Below are positions 7,681 to 16,038 of a DNA stretch of 64,000 nucleotides, in pieces. The notes beneath the pieces were generated by a model. It did not search any database and was not told the origin of the DNA. It saw only the letters and a list, made by a program, of their open reading frames with translations. Numbering within the stretch: the first letter of the stretch is position 1; every line of letters begins with the position of its first letter. The stretch lies in assembly GCA_025454955.1 (NCBI GenBank), contig JALONL010000007.1, forward strand, positions 115,532 to 179,531. Reading direction: 5' to 3'. The position numbers and the translations under genes are program-made. The DNA comes from Bacteroidia bacterium (lineage in GTDB: Bacteria; Bacteroidota; Bacteroidia; Palsa-965).

Positions 7681-8733
7681 TCAGGCCACCGAGCCGCCGC
7701 AGCTCGAACCTGCACCGGCCGTGCATCCAAAGCAATGCTGGTTAACCACAATGCTGCGCTGCGAAAGTGTTTCGGTATTCCATTCCGATACATGCTGCGA
7801 TCCGGGTGCATCCACTTTCAGGTCGAGCATCTGGTTGAAATCGCAGTCGTACAGGTAACCGTCCCAGCTTACCGAAACCGTATTCCTGCACATCACATTG
7901 GCTGCGGCCGCCGGGTTGTAGGCTCCAATGAGTTTGTCCATGTAGCCTTCGTAATTGCCGCTTTCAATCAGGTAATCGAGAAAGCGGCTTACCGGCAAAT
8001 TGGTAATGGCAAACAGGTTGTTGAATTCAATTTCCCAGCCTTTGCGGAGTTTCTGTTTAAACTCATGCTCAAGCCCGGCCTGATCGGCAGGAAGAAATGC
8101 GCCGGAAGGATTGTACACCAGATTAAGTGTAAGCCCTGTTCCCGGCATACCATAGCCCACGGCATTCAGCATTTTAAGTGCGCGTATGGAACGTTCAAAC
8201 ACACCTTCACCGCGTTGTGAGTCGGTGCGTGCCGCCGAAAAATACGGAAGCGATGAAACCACCTCCACATTATGCGCTTTAAAAAACTCAGGCAGGTCGT
8301 GGTATTTCGGGTTCGATACAATGATGGTGAGGTTGCAGCGCACCAATATTTTTTTGCCCGAAGCCGAGAGTTCTTCCACAAACCAGCGGAAGTCGGGATT
8401 CATTTCGGGAGCGCCTCCGGTAATATCCACCGTGTGTGCGCCGCTCCGGTTGGCCGCGTCAATGCATTGCTGCATGGTTTGGCGGGTCATAATTTCTTTC
8501 CGGTCGGGCCCGGCATCCACATGGCAGTGCTTGCATACCTGATTGCACATTTTGCCCACGTTTACCTGAAAAATTTCGATCTGCGTGGGCGTAAGCGGAA
8601 ACAGGCTGCTTTCGCGGAGCTTGGTGGTAAAGGCATGAGGCTCGTTGCCAAACGGTATGGCCTGACTGAGAATCTGAAGCTGCCTTTGCGTATCGGATAA
8701 GGCGCTGTGCCGCGCCAGAAGTGATTTTGTCAT
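7681..8733 (-). CDS. arsS: Arsenosugar biosynthesis radical SAM protein ArsS
   Basis: 350 residues. The radical SAM cluster motif CxxxCxxC is at Cys63, Cys67, Cys70 (CNQVCKHCHVDAG), followed by DITGGAPEMNPDF, the GGxP-like SAM-binding segment. The C-terminal region has further Cys (MCRNTVSVSWDGYLYDCDFNQML) and ends in HCFGCTAGAGSSCGG, as in the ArsS family, which suggests an additional Fe-S site. ArsS transfers the 5'-deoxyadenosyl group of SAM to dimethylarsenite, making 5'-deoxy-5'-dimethylarsinoyl-adenosine, the precursor of oxo-arsenosugars. It is the second gene of the minus-strand operon, 14 bases after the peroxidase-like gene, and is complete and intact. Confidence 0.95.
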   Translation of the reverse strand: MTKSLLARHSALSDTQRQLQILSQAIPFGNEPHAFTTKLRESSLFPLTPTQIEIFQVNVGKMCNQVCKHCHVDAGPDRKEIMTRQTMQQCIDAANRSGAHTVDITGGAPEMNPDFRWFVEELSASGKKILVRCNLTIIVSNPKYHDLPEFFKAHNVEVVSSLPYFSAARTDSQRGEGVFERSIRALKMLNAVGYGMPGTGLTLNLVYNPSGAFLPADQAGLEHEFKQKLRKGWEIEFNNLFAITNLPVSRFLDYLIESGNYEGYMDKLIGAYNPAAAANVMCRNTVSVSWDGYLYDCDFNQMLDLKVDAPGSQHVSEWNTETLSQRSIVVNQHCFGCTAGAGSSCGGSVA

Positions 8734-8747
8734 TGACGGAGTTCCGT

Positions 8748-9080
8748 TTACATAGAAAGCTCTTTGTACTTATTCATCATCTGCACGCCATGCACGAGCG
8801 AAGCACCGCCGCGGATAGCCGCAGTTACATGCACCGCTTCCATCATCTGTGCTTCGTCGCAGCCTTTTTCGAGTGCGTCGGAAGTATAAGCATCTATGCA
8901 ATAAGGGCACTGCACGGCATGGGCCACAGCCAGTGCTATAAGCGATTTTTCGCGGGCGGTTAACGCGCCTTCTTTAAACACATCGCCATAATAATCGAAA
9001 AACTTTTTGGCCAGATTCGGCTCAAAATCGGCTATGTTTCCAAACTTCTTGAGATCCTCGGGATTGTAGTAGGTTTTCAT
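8748..9080 (-). CDS. Carboxymuconolactone decarboxylase/AhpD-like protein of the arsenosugar cluster
   Basis: 110 residues, first gene of the operon. It has the AhpD-like helical fold with the redox CxxC at Cys58-Cys61 (VQCPYCIDAYT) and the preceding AREKSLIALAVAHA helix. Such proteins reduce peroxides or related oxidants using the Cys pair. A small AhpD-like protein is a recurrent companion of arsS; a plausible job is keeping trivalent arsenicals or the Fe-S enzyme reduced, but this is inference. The 105 bases upstream are shared with the divergent barrel gene at 9186 and must hold the operon promoter. No ArsR-type repressor gene is present nearby. Confidence 0.88.
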   Translation of the reverse strand: MKTYYNPEDLKKFGNIADFEPNLAKKFFDYYGDVFKEGALTAREKSLIALAVAHAVQCPYCIDAYTSDALEKGCDEAQMMEAVHVTAAIRGGASLVHGVQMMNKYKELSM

Positions 9081-9185
9081 TTGCGGTGATGGTTAAGTAA
9101 TGATGTGTAATATACGCAGTTCTCTTAAAAACGGATTTAGCAAAACCAACCGGGGGCGAATTTCGTTTATCTGAGATAACACTAA

Positions 9186-10322
9186 TTGAAGATCGTGAAT
9201 TACAACACCGTCCCTTTCCGCAAGAAACTCATTATCATACTATTATCCATCCTTTCCCCCTATATTATTCATGCACAGGAAAAAGATTCTGTACCCGCAG
9301 AACCGGTAAAAAAAGTAAAGCGCAACAGGTTTTATGGCTTTCCGGTGTTTTTTTATTTGCCCGAAACCCGTTTCGGAATCGGAGGGGCGGGCATTTATTC
9401 TTTCCGGTTTAAAAACGACAGCAACAATGCCCGGCCTTCGCGGGTTAATATAGGATTTGCCGTTACTCAAAACCGTCAGCTATTATTGTACTTACCCTAT
9501 CAGCTATTCCCACAAAACGGCAAGTTTAACATTTATGGTGAAGCAGGTTGGTACCGATACAATTTCTTCTTCTTTGGCGTGGGCAATGAACAGGCTCCCG
9601 ATTTTAGGGAACGCTATGCCGTAGATTTTCCACGCCTCCGTGTAAATGCCCTGCGCAGGTTTCGTCCCGGACTGTATGCCGGAGTGAGGCTTTGGTACGA
9701 AGACTGGTCGCTTTCTGAATTAGATCCCAACGGACAATTAGTTCAGAAAACCATTCCAGGGAGCTGTGGAGGACGTGTAAGCGGTCTTGGAGTAGTTATG
9801 AATTACGATACGAGAAACAATATTTTCTTTCCCGAAAAAGGTGTGCTCATTGAAGCTGCTTTTCAGAGTTTCAGCAAAAACACAGGAAGCGAATTTACCT
9901 TTACCCGCACGCTTCTTGATGCTGCCGTGTACGTAAAACCTTTAAAATCGGCCGTGGTGGCAGTAAATGCCATTGCCGACTTCAACACAGGCGCACCGCC
10001 GTTTTACCTCATGGCACTCATGGGCGGCACCAAACGTATGCGCGGTTTTTACGAAGGTCGTTTCCGCGACAACAACCTCGTACTGCTTCAAACCGAGTGG
10101 CGGCAGCACATCTGGAAACGTTTCGGAGCCGTGGCTTTCGGCGGCACCGGCATTGTGGCCGATAAGTTAAACCACCTGCGCATTGCCGATACGCGTTTTA
10201 CTTACGGACTCGGTTTGCGCTTTACACTCGATAAAAAAGAACACATCAACATACGGCTCGATTATGGGCGCGGCACATACAACAGTTCAGGTTTTTACCT
10301 GACCATTGGTGAGGCGTTTTAA
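9186..10322 (+). CDS. BamA/D15-family outer-membrane beta-barrel protein
   Basis: 378 residues. No ATG is available. TTG 9186 or GTG 9195 must be used, followed by Lys-rich residues, a hydrophobic signal segment (IIILLSILSPYIIHAQ) and the mature protein. The C-terminal half matches the bacterial surface antigen barrel: YDTRNNIFFPEKGVLIEA, GGTKRMRGFYEGRFRDN (the RGF loop motif) and a final Phe. It has no POTRA repeats, so it is shorter than BamA or TamA. It sits divergently from the arsenosugar operon, but nothing in the sequence shows a functional tie. It ends at a strong bidirectional terminator. Confidence 0.82.
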   Translation: MKIVNYNTVPFRKKLIIILLSILSPYIIHAQEKDSVPAEPVKKVKRNRFYGFPVFFYLPETRFGIGGAGIYSFRFKNDSNNARPSRVNIGFAVTQNRQLLLYLPYQLFPQNGKFNIYGEAGWYRYNFFFFGVGNEQAPDFRERYAVDFPRLRVNALRRFRPGLYAGVRLWYEDWSLSELDPNGQLVQKTIPGSCGGRVSGLGVVMNYDTRNNIFFPEKGVLIEAAFQSFSKNTGSEFTFTRTLLDAAVYVKPLKSAVVAVNAIADFNTGAPPFYLMALMGGTKRMRGFYEGRFRDNNLVLLQTEWRQHIWKRFGAVAFGGTGIVADKLNHLRIADTRFTYGLGLRFTLDKKEHINIRLDYGRGTYNSSGFYLTIGEAF

Positions 10323-10366
10323 ATAACAGATAAATTTCCTGCCCGGGTTCAATCCTGAAAGGCAAT

Positions 10367-10395
10367 AAAAAAAGCGGCCGATAGCCGCTTTTTTT
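10367..10395. terminator. Bidirectional intrinsic terminator
   Basis: AAGCGGC (10372-10378) pairs with GCCGCTT (10384-10390) over a five-base loop, flanked by an A-tract on the left and a T-tract on the right. It serves the barrel gene on the plus strand and the six-gene T9SS array on the minus strand. Confidence 0.88.
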
Positions 10396-10410
10396 ATTTG
10401 TGTACTCTTA

Positions 10411-11250
10411 TCAGTGTAAATATATTTTTCTTGTAGAAACAGTTCCGTTTGTTTCTACCCGCACGAAATAACATCCGGTGGATAATGTATTCAATTCAAT
10501 GCGCGAAGTGGCATCGTTAAGTTCGCGCACGAGCACTTCCTGTCCCATGCTGTTATATACGCTTACGCGGGCGGCTTCGGGTGTTTGCGGGAATGTCACA
10601 AACAGCACTCCGTCGAAGGTATGTATGTTTGCCGCATCGGCCGAAACTTCATTCAGGCCCACTGTTAATCCGGCACCAATGCCCAGTGTGGGGTTTTGGT
10701 TGTAGGCCAGGTCTTTTACAATAATGGTATCGGCGCCCGCACTAACGCTGAGACGCACCCAGCCGTAATAAATTTGTGTGCTGGCCACAAAGCGAACACC
10801 CACGTATTTATCTGTGGCCCCAATCCATTCGCCAAACGCACCGAGCGACGGGGCAATGGCTCCAAGAATATGTGCACCATTATTGGCATACTGCGGATTC
10901 CATGTAGAGCCCACATCAATCATATCGCCCAATGTAAGCGTATCGGTAAACGGATAAGTCTGATAGGTGAAACCGGCCGTACCCGCTGCAGGAGGTGTTT
11001 CTACATTAATGAGCGCAAGCTGTGCCGGAACTGCATATTGGGTAATGGTGGTATCCAGGGTTTGAAAGGTAAAATCAATAGTACCGTTCAAATCCATATC
11101 CAGCCGATACTGTGCCGTATCCGCCACCAAAAAATCGGGCGAAATATCGCGATATACAATTTGTGCATTTAACCCGCCGGCTGTGGCGGTTACTGCTCCT
11201 GCCAGTGCCGAATAGGCTTTGAGCTTATCTTTTCGTGTAGCTGTAGTCAT
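10411..11250 (-). CDS. T9SS type A sorting-domain protein, array paralogue A
   Basis: 279 residues, the leftmost and most diverged of six tandem paralogues. It has a family-specific export start (KLKAYSALAGAVTATAGGLNAQ), a DISPDF...MDLNG segment, a conserved core DKYVGVRF...YYGWVRLSVS, and a C-terminal T9SS type A sorting domain of about 70 residues (FDGVLFVTFP, VYNSMGQEV, LSTGCYFVRV, final RKIYLH). The protein should cross the outer membrane through T9SS and be released or anchored at the surface. The core resembles no enzyme I recognise; no catalytic motif is visible. It is the last gene before the bidirectional terminator. Confidence 0.85.
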   Translation of the reverse strand: MTTATRKDKLKAYSALAGAVTATAGGLNAQIVYRDISPDFLVADTAQYRLDMDLNGTIDFTFQTLDTTITQYAVPAQLALINVETPPAAGTAGFTYQTYPFTDTLTLGDMIDVGSTWNPQYANNGAHILGAIAPSLGAFGEWIGATDKYVGVRFVASTQIYYGWVRLSVSAGADTIIVKDLAYNQNPTLGIGAGLTVGLNEVSADAANIHTFDGVLFVTFPQTPEAARVSVYNSMGQEVLVRELNDATSRIELNTLSTGCYFVRVETNGTVSTRKIYLH

Positions 11251-11455
11251 GCTTAGTATGAGTTTTGCGAACTAAATGTACGTATTCTGCCTTTAGCCGC
11301 AAAGCACAAATCCCGACAACGTGATGTTGCCGGGATTTGTGAACAGTAAAAATGTCAAATCGCTTTTACCGCAGGCCGGTATTGTGGCGGCAGTAATGAC
11401 TGATAATCTTATCCCCGGTTACTATAATATAATTTTGAGGTAAGTTCTTCCGGCT

Positions 11456-12292
11456 CTAAAGATAAATTTTGCGCGATGTAACGGTGCCGTCGGCTTCGGT
11501 CAATTGAACCAGATAAACGCCTGCGGGCAACTCTCCAAGTTCAATCCTTTCCACCCTTTCAGTAACCGGATAGGTAAGCACTGTCTGCCCCATTGTGTTA
11601 TATACATGAATTGAAGCGCCGGAAGTCACTTCGGGCAAATTTACAAACAGCGCACGGTCATATACATGCATATACGGCTGCTGTACTTCTGTTTCTGTTT
11701 CAGAAGTAATCACAGTTTGTCCGGCAATAATGTATTGATTGGGTTGCGAATTATAGGCGTAGTCTTTAATCAGCAGCGAATCGGATCCGATTGACAGGGA
11801 AAGCCTTACCCAGCCATAATGAGGCTGATTGTTTACAGTAAACCTCACGCCCATGAATTTATCCGAAAGCCCCGGCCATTGTCCGATAGTATAGTTACCC
11901 GACACATTCACGTACCCGAGATACAAATTCCCGTTTTGCGCACTTTGCTGAATCCAGTCGGTATTCTGAGCACCAATGGTATCACCTGCATTGAGCGCAA
12001 TTATTTCGGGCGTGGCATAGGCGTAAACCTGAAAAGCCCTTACTGCATTGGCCCCAGGAGGCTGTATGCTGAGCGATGAGTAACCATTGCCATTGGTTGA
12101 ACTGGAATAACAGTTAACAATCATTTCCGGGTTACCGGCATTGTCCATGTTAATGCTGTACGTTCCACCGATAATCAGGGTATCGGGATTGATGTCGGTA
12201 TAAACAATCTGTGCACCGGCACCCGAAGCAAGGGTCATGCCGCCTACGGCGGCCGAATACTTTTTGAGTTTGTGTTGTAGATTTGTGTTCAT
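11456..12292 (-). CDS. T9SS type A sorting-domain protein, array paralogue B
   Basis: 278 residues from ATG 12292 (MNTNLQHKLKKYSAAVGG), chosen because it aligns with the starts of the other paralogues; an upstream ATG at 12376 adds an unrelated stretch. It shows the same order as its neighbours: export region ending GAGAQ, VYTDINPD, SINMDNAGNPEM, core DKFMGVRFTVNNQPHYGWVRL, then the sorting domain (VYDRALFVNLPEV, VYNTMGQTVL, LPAGVYLVQL, RKIYL). Function is unknown; surface location is inferred from the sorting domain. The 205 bases between this gene and paralogue A contain no gene. Confidence 0.85.
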   Translation of the reverse strand: MNTNLQHKLKKYSAAVGGMTLASGAGAQIVYTDINPDTLIIGGTYSINMDNAGNPEMIVNCYSSSTNGNGYSSLSIQPPGANAVRAFQVYAYATPEIIALNAGDTIGAQNTDWIQQSAQNGNLYLGYVNVSGNYTIGQWPGLSDKFMGVRFTVNNQPHYGWVRLSLSIGSDSLLIKDYAYNSQPNQYIIAGQTVITSETETEVQQPYMHVYDRALFVNLPEVTSGASIHVYNTMGQTVLTYPVTERVERIELGELPAGVYLVQLTEADGTVTSRKIYL

Positions 12293-12418
12293 ATTTGCCT
12301 GTTTTACAGGCAATATACAACAATAACCTATTCCCCTATCAAATAAGTAGATTTTCGTATTAAAAAAAATCCGCACCCGGAAAATTCCGGGCGCGGCAAG
12401 AAGAAAATTACTTTTAGC

Positions 12419-13270
12419 TTAGAGATACACTTTACGTGTAACCATTTCGCCGTTGGGCTGAATGATTTGTACGAGATACACACCCGAAGCCAGTTCGCCC
12501 AGCGACACGCGCATGGAGGCTTCGTTGATGCTCTCGGTATAAACTGCCTGACCGGTGGTGTTAAACACCTGCAAGGTTCCGCCAAGTGGCATTTCCGGGG
12601 TGAGGTTTACAAAGAGGGTGCGGTCATACACATGCACTGCGGGCGTACCGGCGGGCTGTTCGGCCAGGCCAACAGCGGTGGTTTGACCGGCAGTTAAACC
12701 CTGCCCGGCCACCGAGTTGTAGGCATATTCCTTTATGGTTATCTGCTGACCGTTTGCGCTTACCGAAAGGCGGGCCCAGCCATAATGTGTTTGTGCTCCG
12801 GCGGCAAAACGAATGCCGATGTATTTATCACTGACCCCTATCCAGTTTCCGAAAGCAGGGCCGGGCTGAGGTGCAACTGCGGCAAGGTACTGTGTGCCGT
12901 TGTTTATAGTTGCATTTTGCCAGTCGGGGGCAGAGGGGCGAATACTGTCGCCTGCATTAAGTGCCGTGGGTACGGGGTATGCATTCATAAACAAATTACC
13001 AAGAACGGCATTGGTGTTTGGTGCATTTACTTCCACAACAGCATAGGCATAAGTACCCCCTGAGGCTGAATCAGTGTAGAATATTGCGTAAAGATCCAAT
13101 TCCACAGCGCTGTTTCCATCCAAATCGAGTGCGTACAACGCGTTCGAGTCAAGAACCACATCAGGCATAAGATCAGTATGCACAATTTGCCCGTGTACAG
13201 CAGCTGCAGCCGTAAGCGAACCGGCTGTAATGGAGTAAGCCTTTAATTTTTGGGTAAGTGTTTTATCCAT
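12419..13270 (-). CDS. T9SS type A sorting-domain protein, array paralogue C
   Basis: 283 residues. The start MDKTLTQKLKAYSITAGSLT and export end VHGQ are nearly the same as in paralogues D and E, while the middle (about 40-125) is diverged. The core DKYIGIRFAAGAQTHYGWARL is kept, with Ala in place of Val in the GWVRL motif. The sorting domain reads VYDRTLFVNLTPEM, VFNTTGQAVYTE, LASGVYLVQI and ends RKVYL. It is intermediate between the older A/B copies and the recent D-F copies. No enzymatic motif is visible. Confidence 0.85.
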   Translation of the reverse strand: MDKTLTQKLKAYSITAGSLTAAAAVHGQIVHTDLMPDVVLDSNALYALDLDGNSAVELDLYAIFYTDSASGGTYAYAVVEVNAPNTNAVLGNLFMNAYPVPTALNAGDSIRPSAPDWQNATINNGTQYLAAVAPQPGPAFGNWIGVSDKYIGIRFAAGAQTHYGWARLSVSANGQQITIKEYAYNSVAGQGLTAGQTTAVGLAEQPAGTPAVHVYDRTLFVNLTPEMPLGGTLQVFNTTGQAVYTESINEASMRVSLGELASGVYLVQIIQPNGEMVTRKVYL

Positions 13271-13343
13271 TCTAACAGAGTTTAGGACTACAAGAGGTAA
13301 TTATTAATTACAGTTGCAACCCGTTGATTAGCTTGGGATATTA

Positions 13344-14189
13344 TTAAAAATACACCTTCCTGCTAACTTTCTGCCCGTCGGCCAACACTAATTGTATAAA
13401 ATATACGCCCGAAGCAAGATCGCCCGCTCCCACACGCATCGACTGTTGGGTGATGGTTTCGGTGTGCACCAACTGTCCGGTGGCGTTATACACTTCAAGT
13501 ATTCCGTCGGGTACGGTTTCGGCAGGAAGATTTACAAAAATTGTGCGGTCATACACATGAATCTGAGGAATGCCTGCCGTGTTTTCTTCCACGCCAATGG
13601 AATTGGTTTGCCCGGCGGTAAGACCAATACCGGACGCGGAGCGGTAGGCATAATCTTTTATGGTAATCAGACTCGCTGCACTGTCTATCGACAGGCGCAC
13701 CCAGCCGTAGTGCAACTGATTGTTAATGCTGAAACGTACACCCAGGTATTTATCCGTTGCACCGGGCCAGTAACCATACGCACTGGTTACACTGTTAAGA
13801 GAAGCTACCGTTGCGAGGTACTGATACCCGGAAGCAAAAGAGGTATCGCGCCAGTCGGTCGACGACGGACTGATGCTGTCGCCGCTGTTCAATGCATAGG
13901 GGAACGGAACCATTGACTGATAAAGGGCGCCGAGGGTGGCCGTATTATTGAAAACTAACTGATAAAACGCATTTACGGAAGAATTTGAATCGGCATAGGA
14001 GTACAACAACATCTGCATTTCGGGCAGCCCGTCATTATCCATGTCCAGGTTGTAATTGGAGGGAGTGGTGATGTTTATATCCGGCAAAATGTCGGTATAA
14101 ACAATCTGCCCGTGAGCCGCAGCTGCAGCCGTAAGCGAACCGGCTGTAATAGAATATGCTTTTAATTTTTTGGTAAGTGTATTATCCAT
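13344..14189 (-). CDS. T9SS type A sorting-domain protein, array paralogue D
   Basis: 281 residues, the first of three copies repeating at an exact 919-base interval. The N-terminus (MDNTLTKKLKAYSITAGS through TTPSNYNLDMDN) and the last 135 residues are close to those of paralogue E, whereas residues about 70-135 differ strongly. Core: DKYLGVRFSINNQLHYGWVRL. Sorting domain: VYDRTIFVNLPAE, VYNATGQLVHTE, LASGVYFIQL, RKVYF. The likely location is the cell surface. The 73 bases before the next gene are also recognisably repeated in the E-F gap. Confidence 0.87.
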   Translation of the reverse strand: MDNTLTKKLKAYSITAGSLTAAAAAHGQIVYTDILPDINITTPSNYNLDMDNDGLPEMQMLLYSYADSNSSVNAFYQLVFNNTATLGALYQSMVPFPYALNSGDSISPSSTDWRDTSFASGYQYLATVASLNSVTSAYGYWPGATDKYLGVRFSINNQLHYGWVRLSIDSAASLITIKDYAYRSASGIGLTAGQTNSIGVEENTAGIPQIHVYDRTIFVNLPAETVPDGILEVYNATGQLVHTETITQQSMRVGAGDLASGVYFIQLVLADGQKVSRKVYF

Positions 14190-14262
14190 TTGAAGCGGGA
14201 TTTAGTAGTAAATATACTGCGAAATCCCCTGCCTGTTTGGAGAATCCGGTTCTTTTAACACT

Positions 14263-15108
14263 TTAAAAATACACCTTGCGGCTTATTTTCTCCCCGTTGG
14301 CAAGTACCAATTGCACAAAATATACCCCCGAAGCAAGATCGCCCGCGCCCACCCGCATCGACTGTTGGGTAATGGTTTCGGTGCGCACCAACTGTCCGGT
14401 GGCGTTATACACTTCAAGTATTCCGTCGGGAACTGTTTCGGCCGGCAGGTTTACAAAAATTGTACGGTCATATACATGAATCCGGGGAATGCCCGCCGTG
14501 TTTTCTTCCATGCCAATGGCATTGGTTTGCCCGGCGGTAAGGCCAATGCCCGGCGCTGCCTGGTATGCATAATCTTTTATGACGATCTGACTCACTGCAC
14601 TGTCTATCGACAGGCGCACCCAGCCGTAATGCAACTGATTGTTTATGCTGAAACGTACTCCAAGGTATTTATCGGTTGTGCCGAGCCAGTAGCCATACGT
14701 ATTGGTTGTACTGTAATAAGTAGTCACCACAGCCATATACTGACGACCTCCTAAAGCAGAAGTATCGCGCCAGTTGGGCGATGATGGGCTGATACTGTCG
14801 CCGCTGTTCAAAGCAAAGGGGAAGGGAACAAATACCTGATAAAGATCGCCGAGGGTGGCTGTATTATTATAAGCTAACAGATAAAACGTAGTTAACGAAT
14901 AAATGGAGTCGGCATACGAAAACAACAGCATATCCATTTCGGGCTGCCCGTTATTATCCATATCCAGGTTGTAATTGGAGGGGGTGGTAATGTTTATATC
15001 CGGTGAAATGTCGGTATAAATAATCTGCCCGTGAGCAGCCGCCGCAGCCGTAAGCGACCCGGCTGTGATTGAGTAGGCTTTTAATTTTTTGGTAAGTGTA
15101 TTGTTCAT
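14263..15108 (-). CDS. T9SS type A sorting-domain protein, array paralogue E
   Basis: 281 residues from ATG 15108 (MNNTLTKKLKAYSITAGS); an ATG six codons upstream is possible but not shared by the other copies. The last 135 residues differ from paralogue F at only a handful of positions, and the underlying DNA is almost as similar, which points to recent duplication or gene conversion. Residues about 70-135 vary. The protein has the same export region, GWVRL core and type A sorting domain as its neighbours. No catalytic motif is seen; an adhesin, matrix or binding role is possible but unproven. Confidence 0.87.
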   Translation of the reverse strand: MNNTLTKKLKAYSITAGSLTAAAAAHGQIIYTDISPDINITTPSNYNLDMDNNGQPEMDMLLFSYADSIYSLTTFYLLAYNNTATLGDLYQVFVPFPFALNSGDSISPSSPNWRDTSALGGRQYMAVVTTYYSTTNTYGYWLGTTDKYLGVRFSINNQLHYGWVRLSIDSAVSQIVIKDYAYQAAPGIGLTAGQTNAIGMEENTAGIPRIHVYDRTIFVNLPAETVPDGILEVYNATGQLVRTETITQQSMRVGAGDLASGVYFVQLVLANGEKISRKVYF

Positions 15109-15181
15109 TTGAAGCGGGTTTGACATGAAATATGCTGCAAAATCCTCTGCCGGTCAGGGAAACGCGGTTTATTTAAACACT

Positions 15182-16027
15182 TTAAAAATACACCTTGCGG
15201 CTTATTTTCTCCCAGTTGGCAAGCACCAATTGTACAAAATATACACCCGAAGCAAGATCGCCCGCGCCCACCCGCATCGACTGTTGGGTGATGGTTTCGG
15301 TGCGCACCAACTGTCCGGTGGCGTTATATACTTCAAGTATTCCGTCGGGAACTGTTTCGGCAGGAAGGTTTACAAAAATTGTACGGTCATATACATGAAT
15401 CCGGGGAATGCCCGCCGTGTTTTCTTCCATGCCAATGGCATTGGTTTGCCCGGCGGTAAGACCAATGCCCGGCGCGGCGCGGTAGGCATAATCTTTTATG
15501 ATGATCTGACTCACTGCACTGTCTATCGACAGACGCACCCAGCCGTAATGCAACTGATTGTTGATGCTGAAACGTATTCCAAGGTATTTATCTGTGGCTC
15601 CGGGCCAATTACCATACGTATAGGTTGTAGTGTAATAAGTTTCTACCACACCCAGATACTGTAGGCCTCCTGCAATAGAAGTATCGCGCCAGTTTGGCGA
15701 CGAAGGGCGGATGCTGTCGCCGTTGTTCATGGCAAAGGGGAATGCCCCGAGTGGAGGATAAACACTGCCAAGTGTAGCCGTATAATTAAACACATACTGA
15801 TAAAACCCATTTAACGAATAGATGGAGTCGGCATAGGAATAAAAAATAAACTGCGTTTCGGGCTGCCCGTTGTTATCCATATCCAGGTTGTAATTGGAGG
15901 GAGTGGTCATGTTTATATCCGGCGAAATGTCGGTATAAATAATTTGTCCGTGAGCCACTGTGGCGGCGGTTAACGAGCCGGCCGCGAGTGAGTATGCTTT
16001 AAGTTTCTTTTGTAGGTTTTCGTTCAT
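15182..16027 (-). CDS. T9SS type A sorting-domain protein, array paralogue F
   Basis: 281 residues, first of the array in transcription order. The start MNENLQKKLKAYSLAAGSLT is like paralogue B, while the C-terminal half is nearly identical to E, so the gene is a mosaic. A Trp replaces the Gly of E in the last strand (LANWEKISRKVYF). Its start lies only 11 bases after the stop of the phosphodiesterase-sulfotransferase fusion gene, so the array may be expressed as part of one long minus-strand transcript from 18754 to the terminator at 10367-10395. Confidence 0.87.
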   Translation of the reverse strand: MNENLQKKLKAYSLAAGSLTAATVAHGQIIYTDISPDINMTTPSNYNLDMDNNGQPETQFIFYSYADSIYSLNGFYQYVFNYTATLGSVYPPLGAFPFAMNNGDSIRPSSPNWRDTSIAGGLQYLGVVETYYTTTYTYGNWPGATDKYLGIRFSINNQLHYGWVRLSIDSAVSQIIIKDYAYRAAPGIGLTAGQTNAIGMEENTAGIPRIHVYDRTIFVNLPAETVPDGILEVYNATGQLVRTETITQQSMRVGAGDLASGVYFVQLVLANWEKISRKVYF

Positions 16028-16038
16028 AAGAAGGTTAT

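Larger units (their letters stand above)
13344..16027 (-). repeat. Tandem duplication with a 919-base period (three gene copies)
   Basis: The stop codons of paralogues D, E and F fall at 13344, 14263 and 15182, exactly 919 bases apart twice. Each unit includes the gene and its upstream spacer, which keeps shared segments such as TTGAAGCGGG and CACTTTAAAAATACACC. The older copies C, B and A are spaced 925, 963 and 1045 bases and are more diverged, giving a left-to-right gradient of age. Confidence 0.85.

Noticed and set aside
13344..16027. Possibility that the three near-identical genes are an assembly artefact
   Set aside because: The copies differ throughout the central region and in their spacers, so they are distinct genes.
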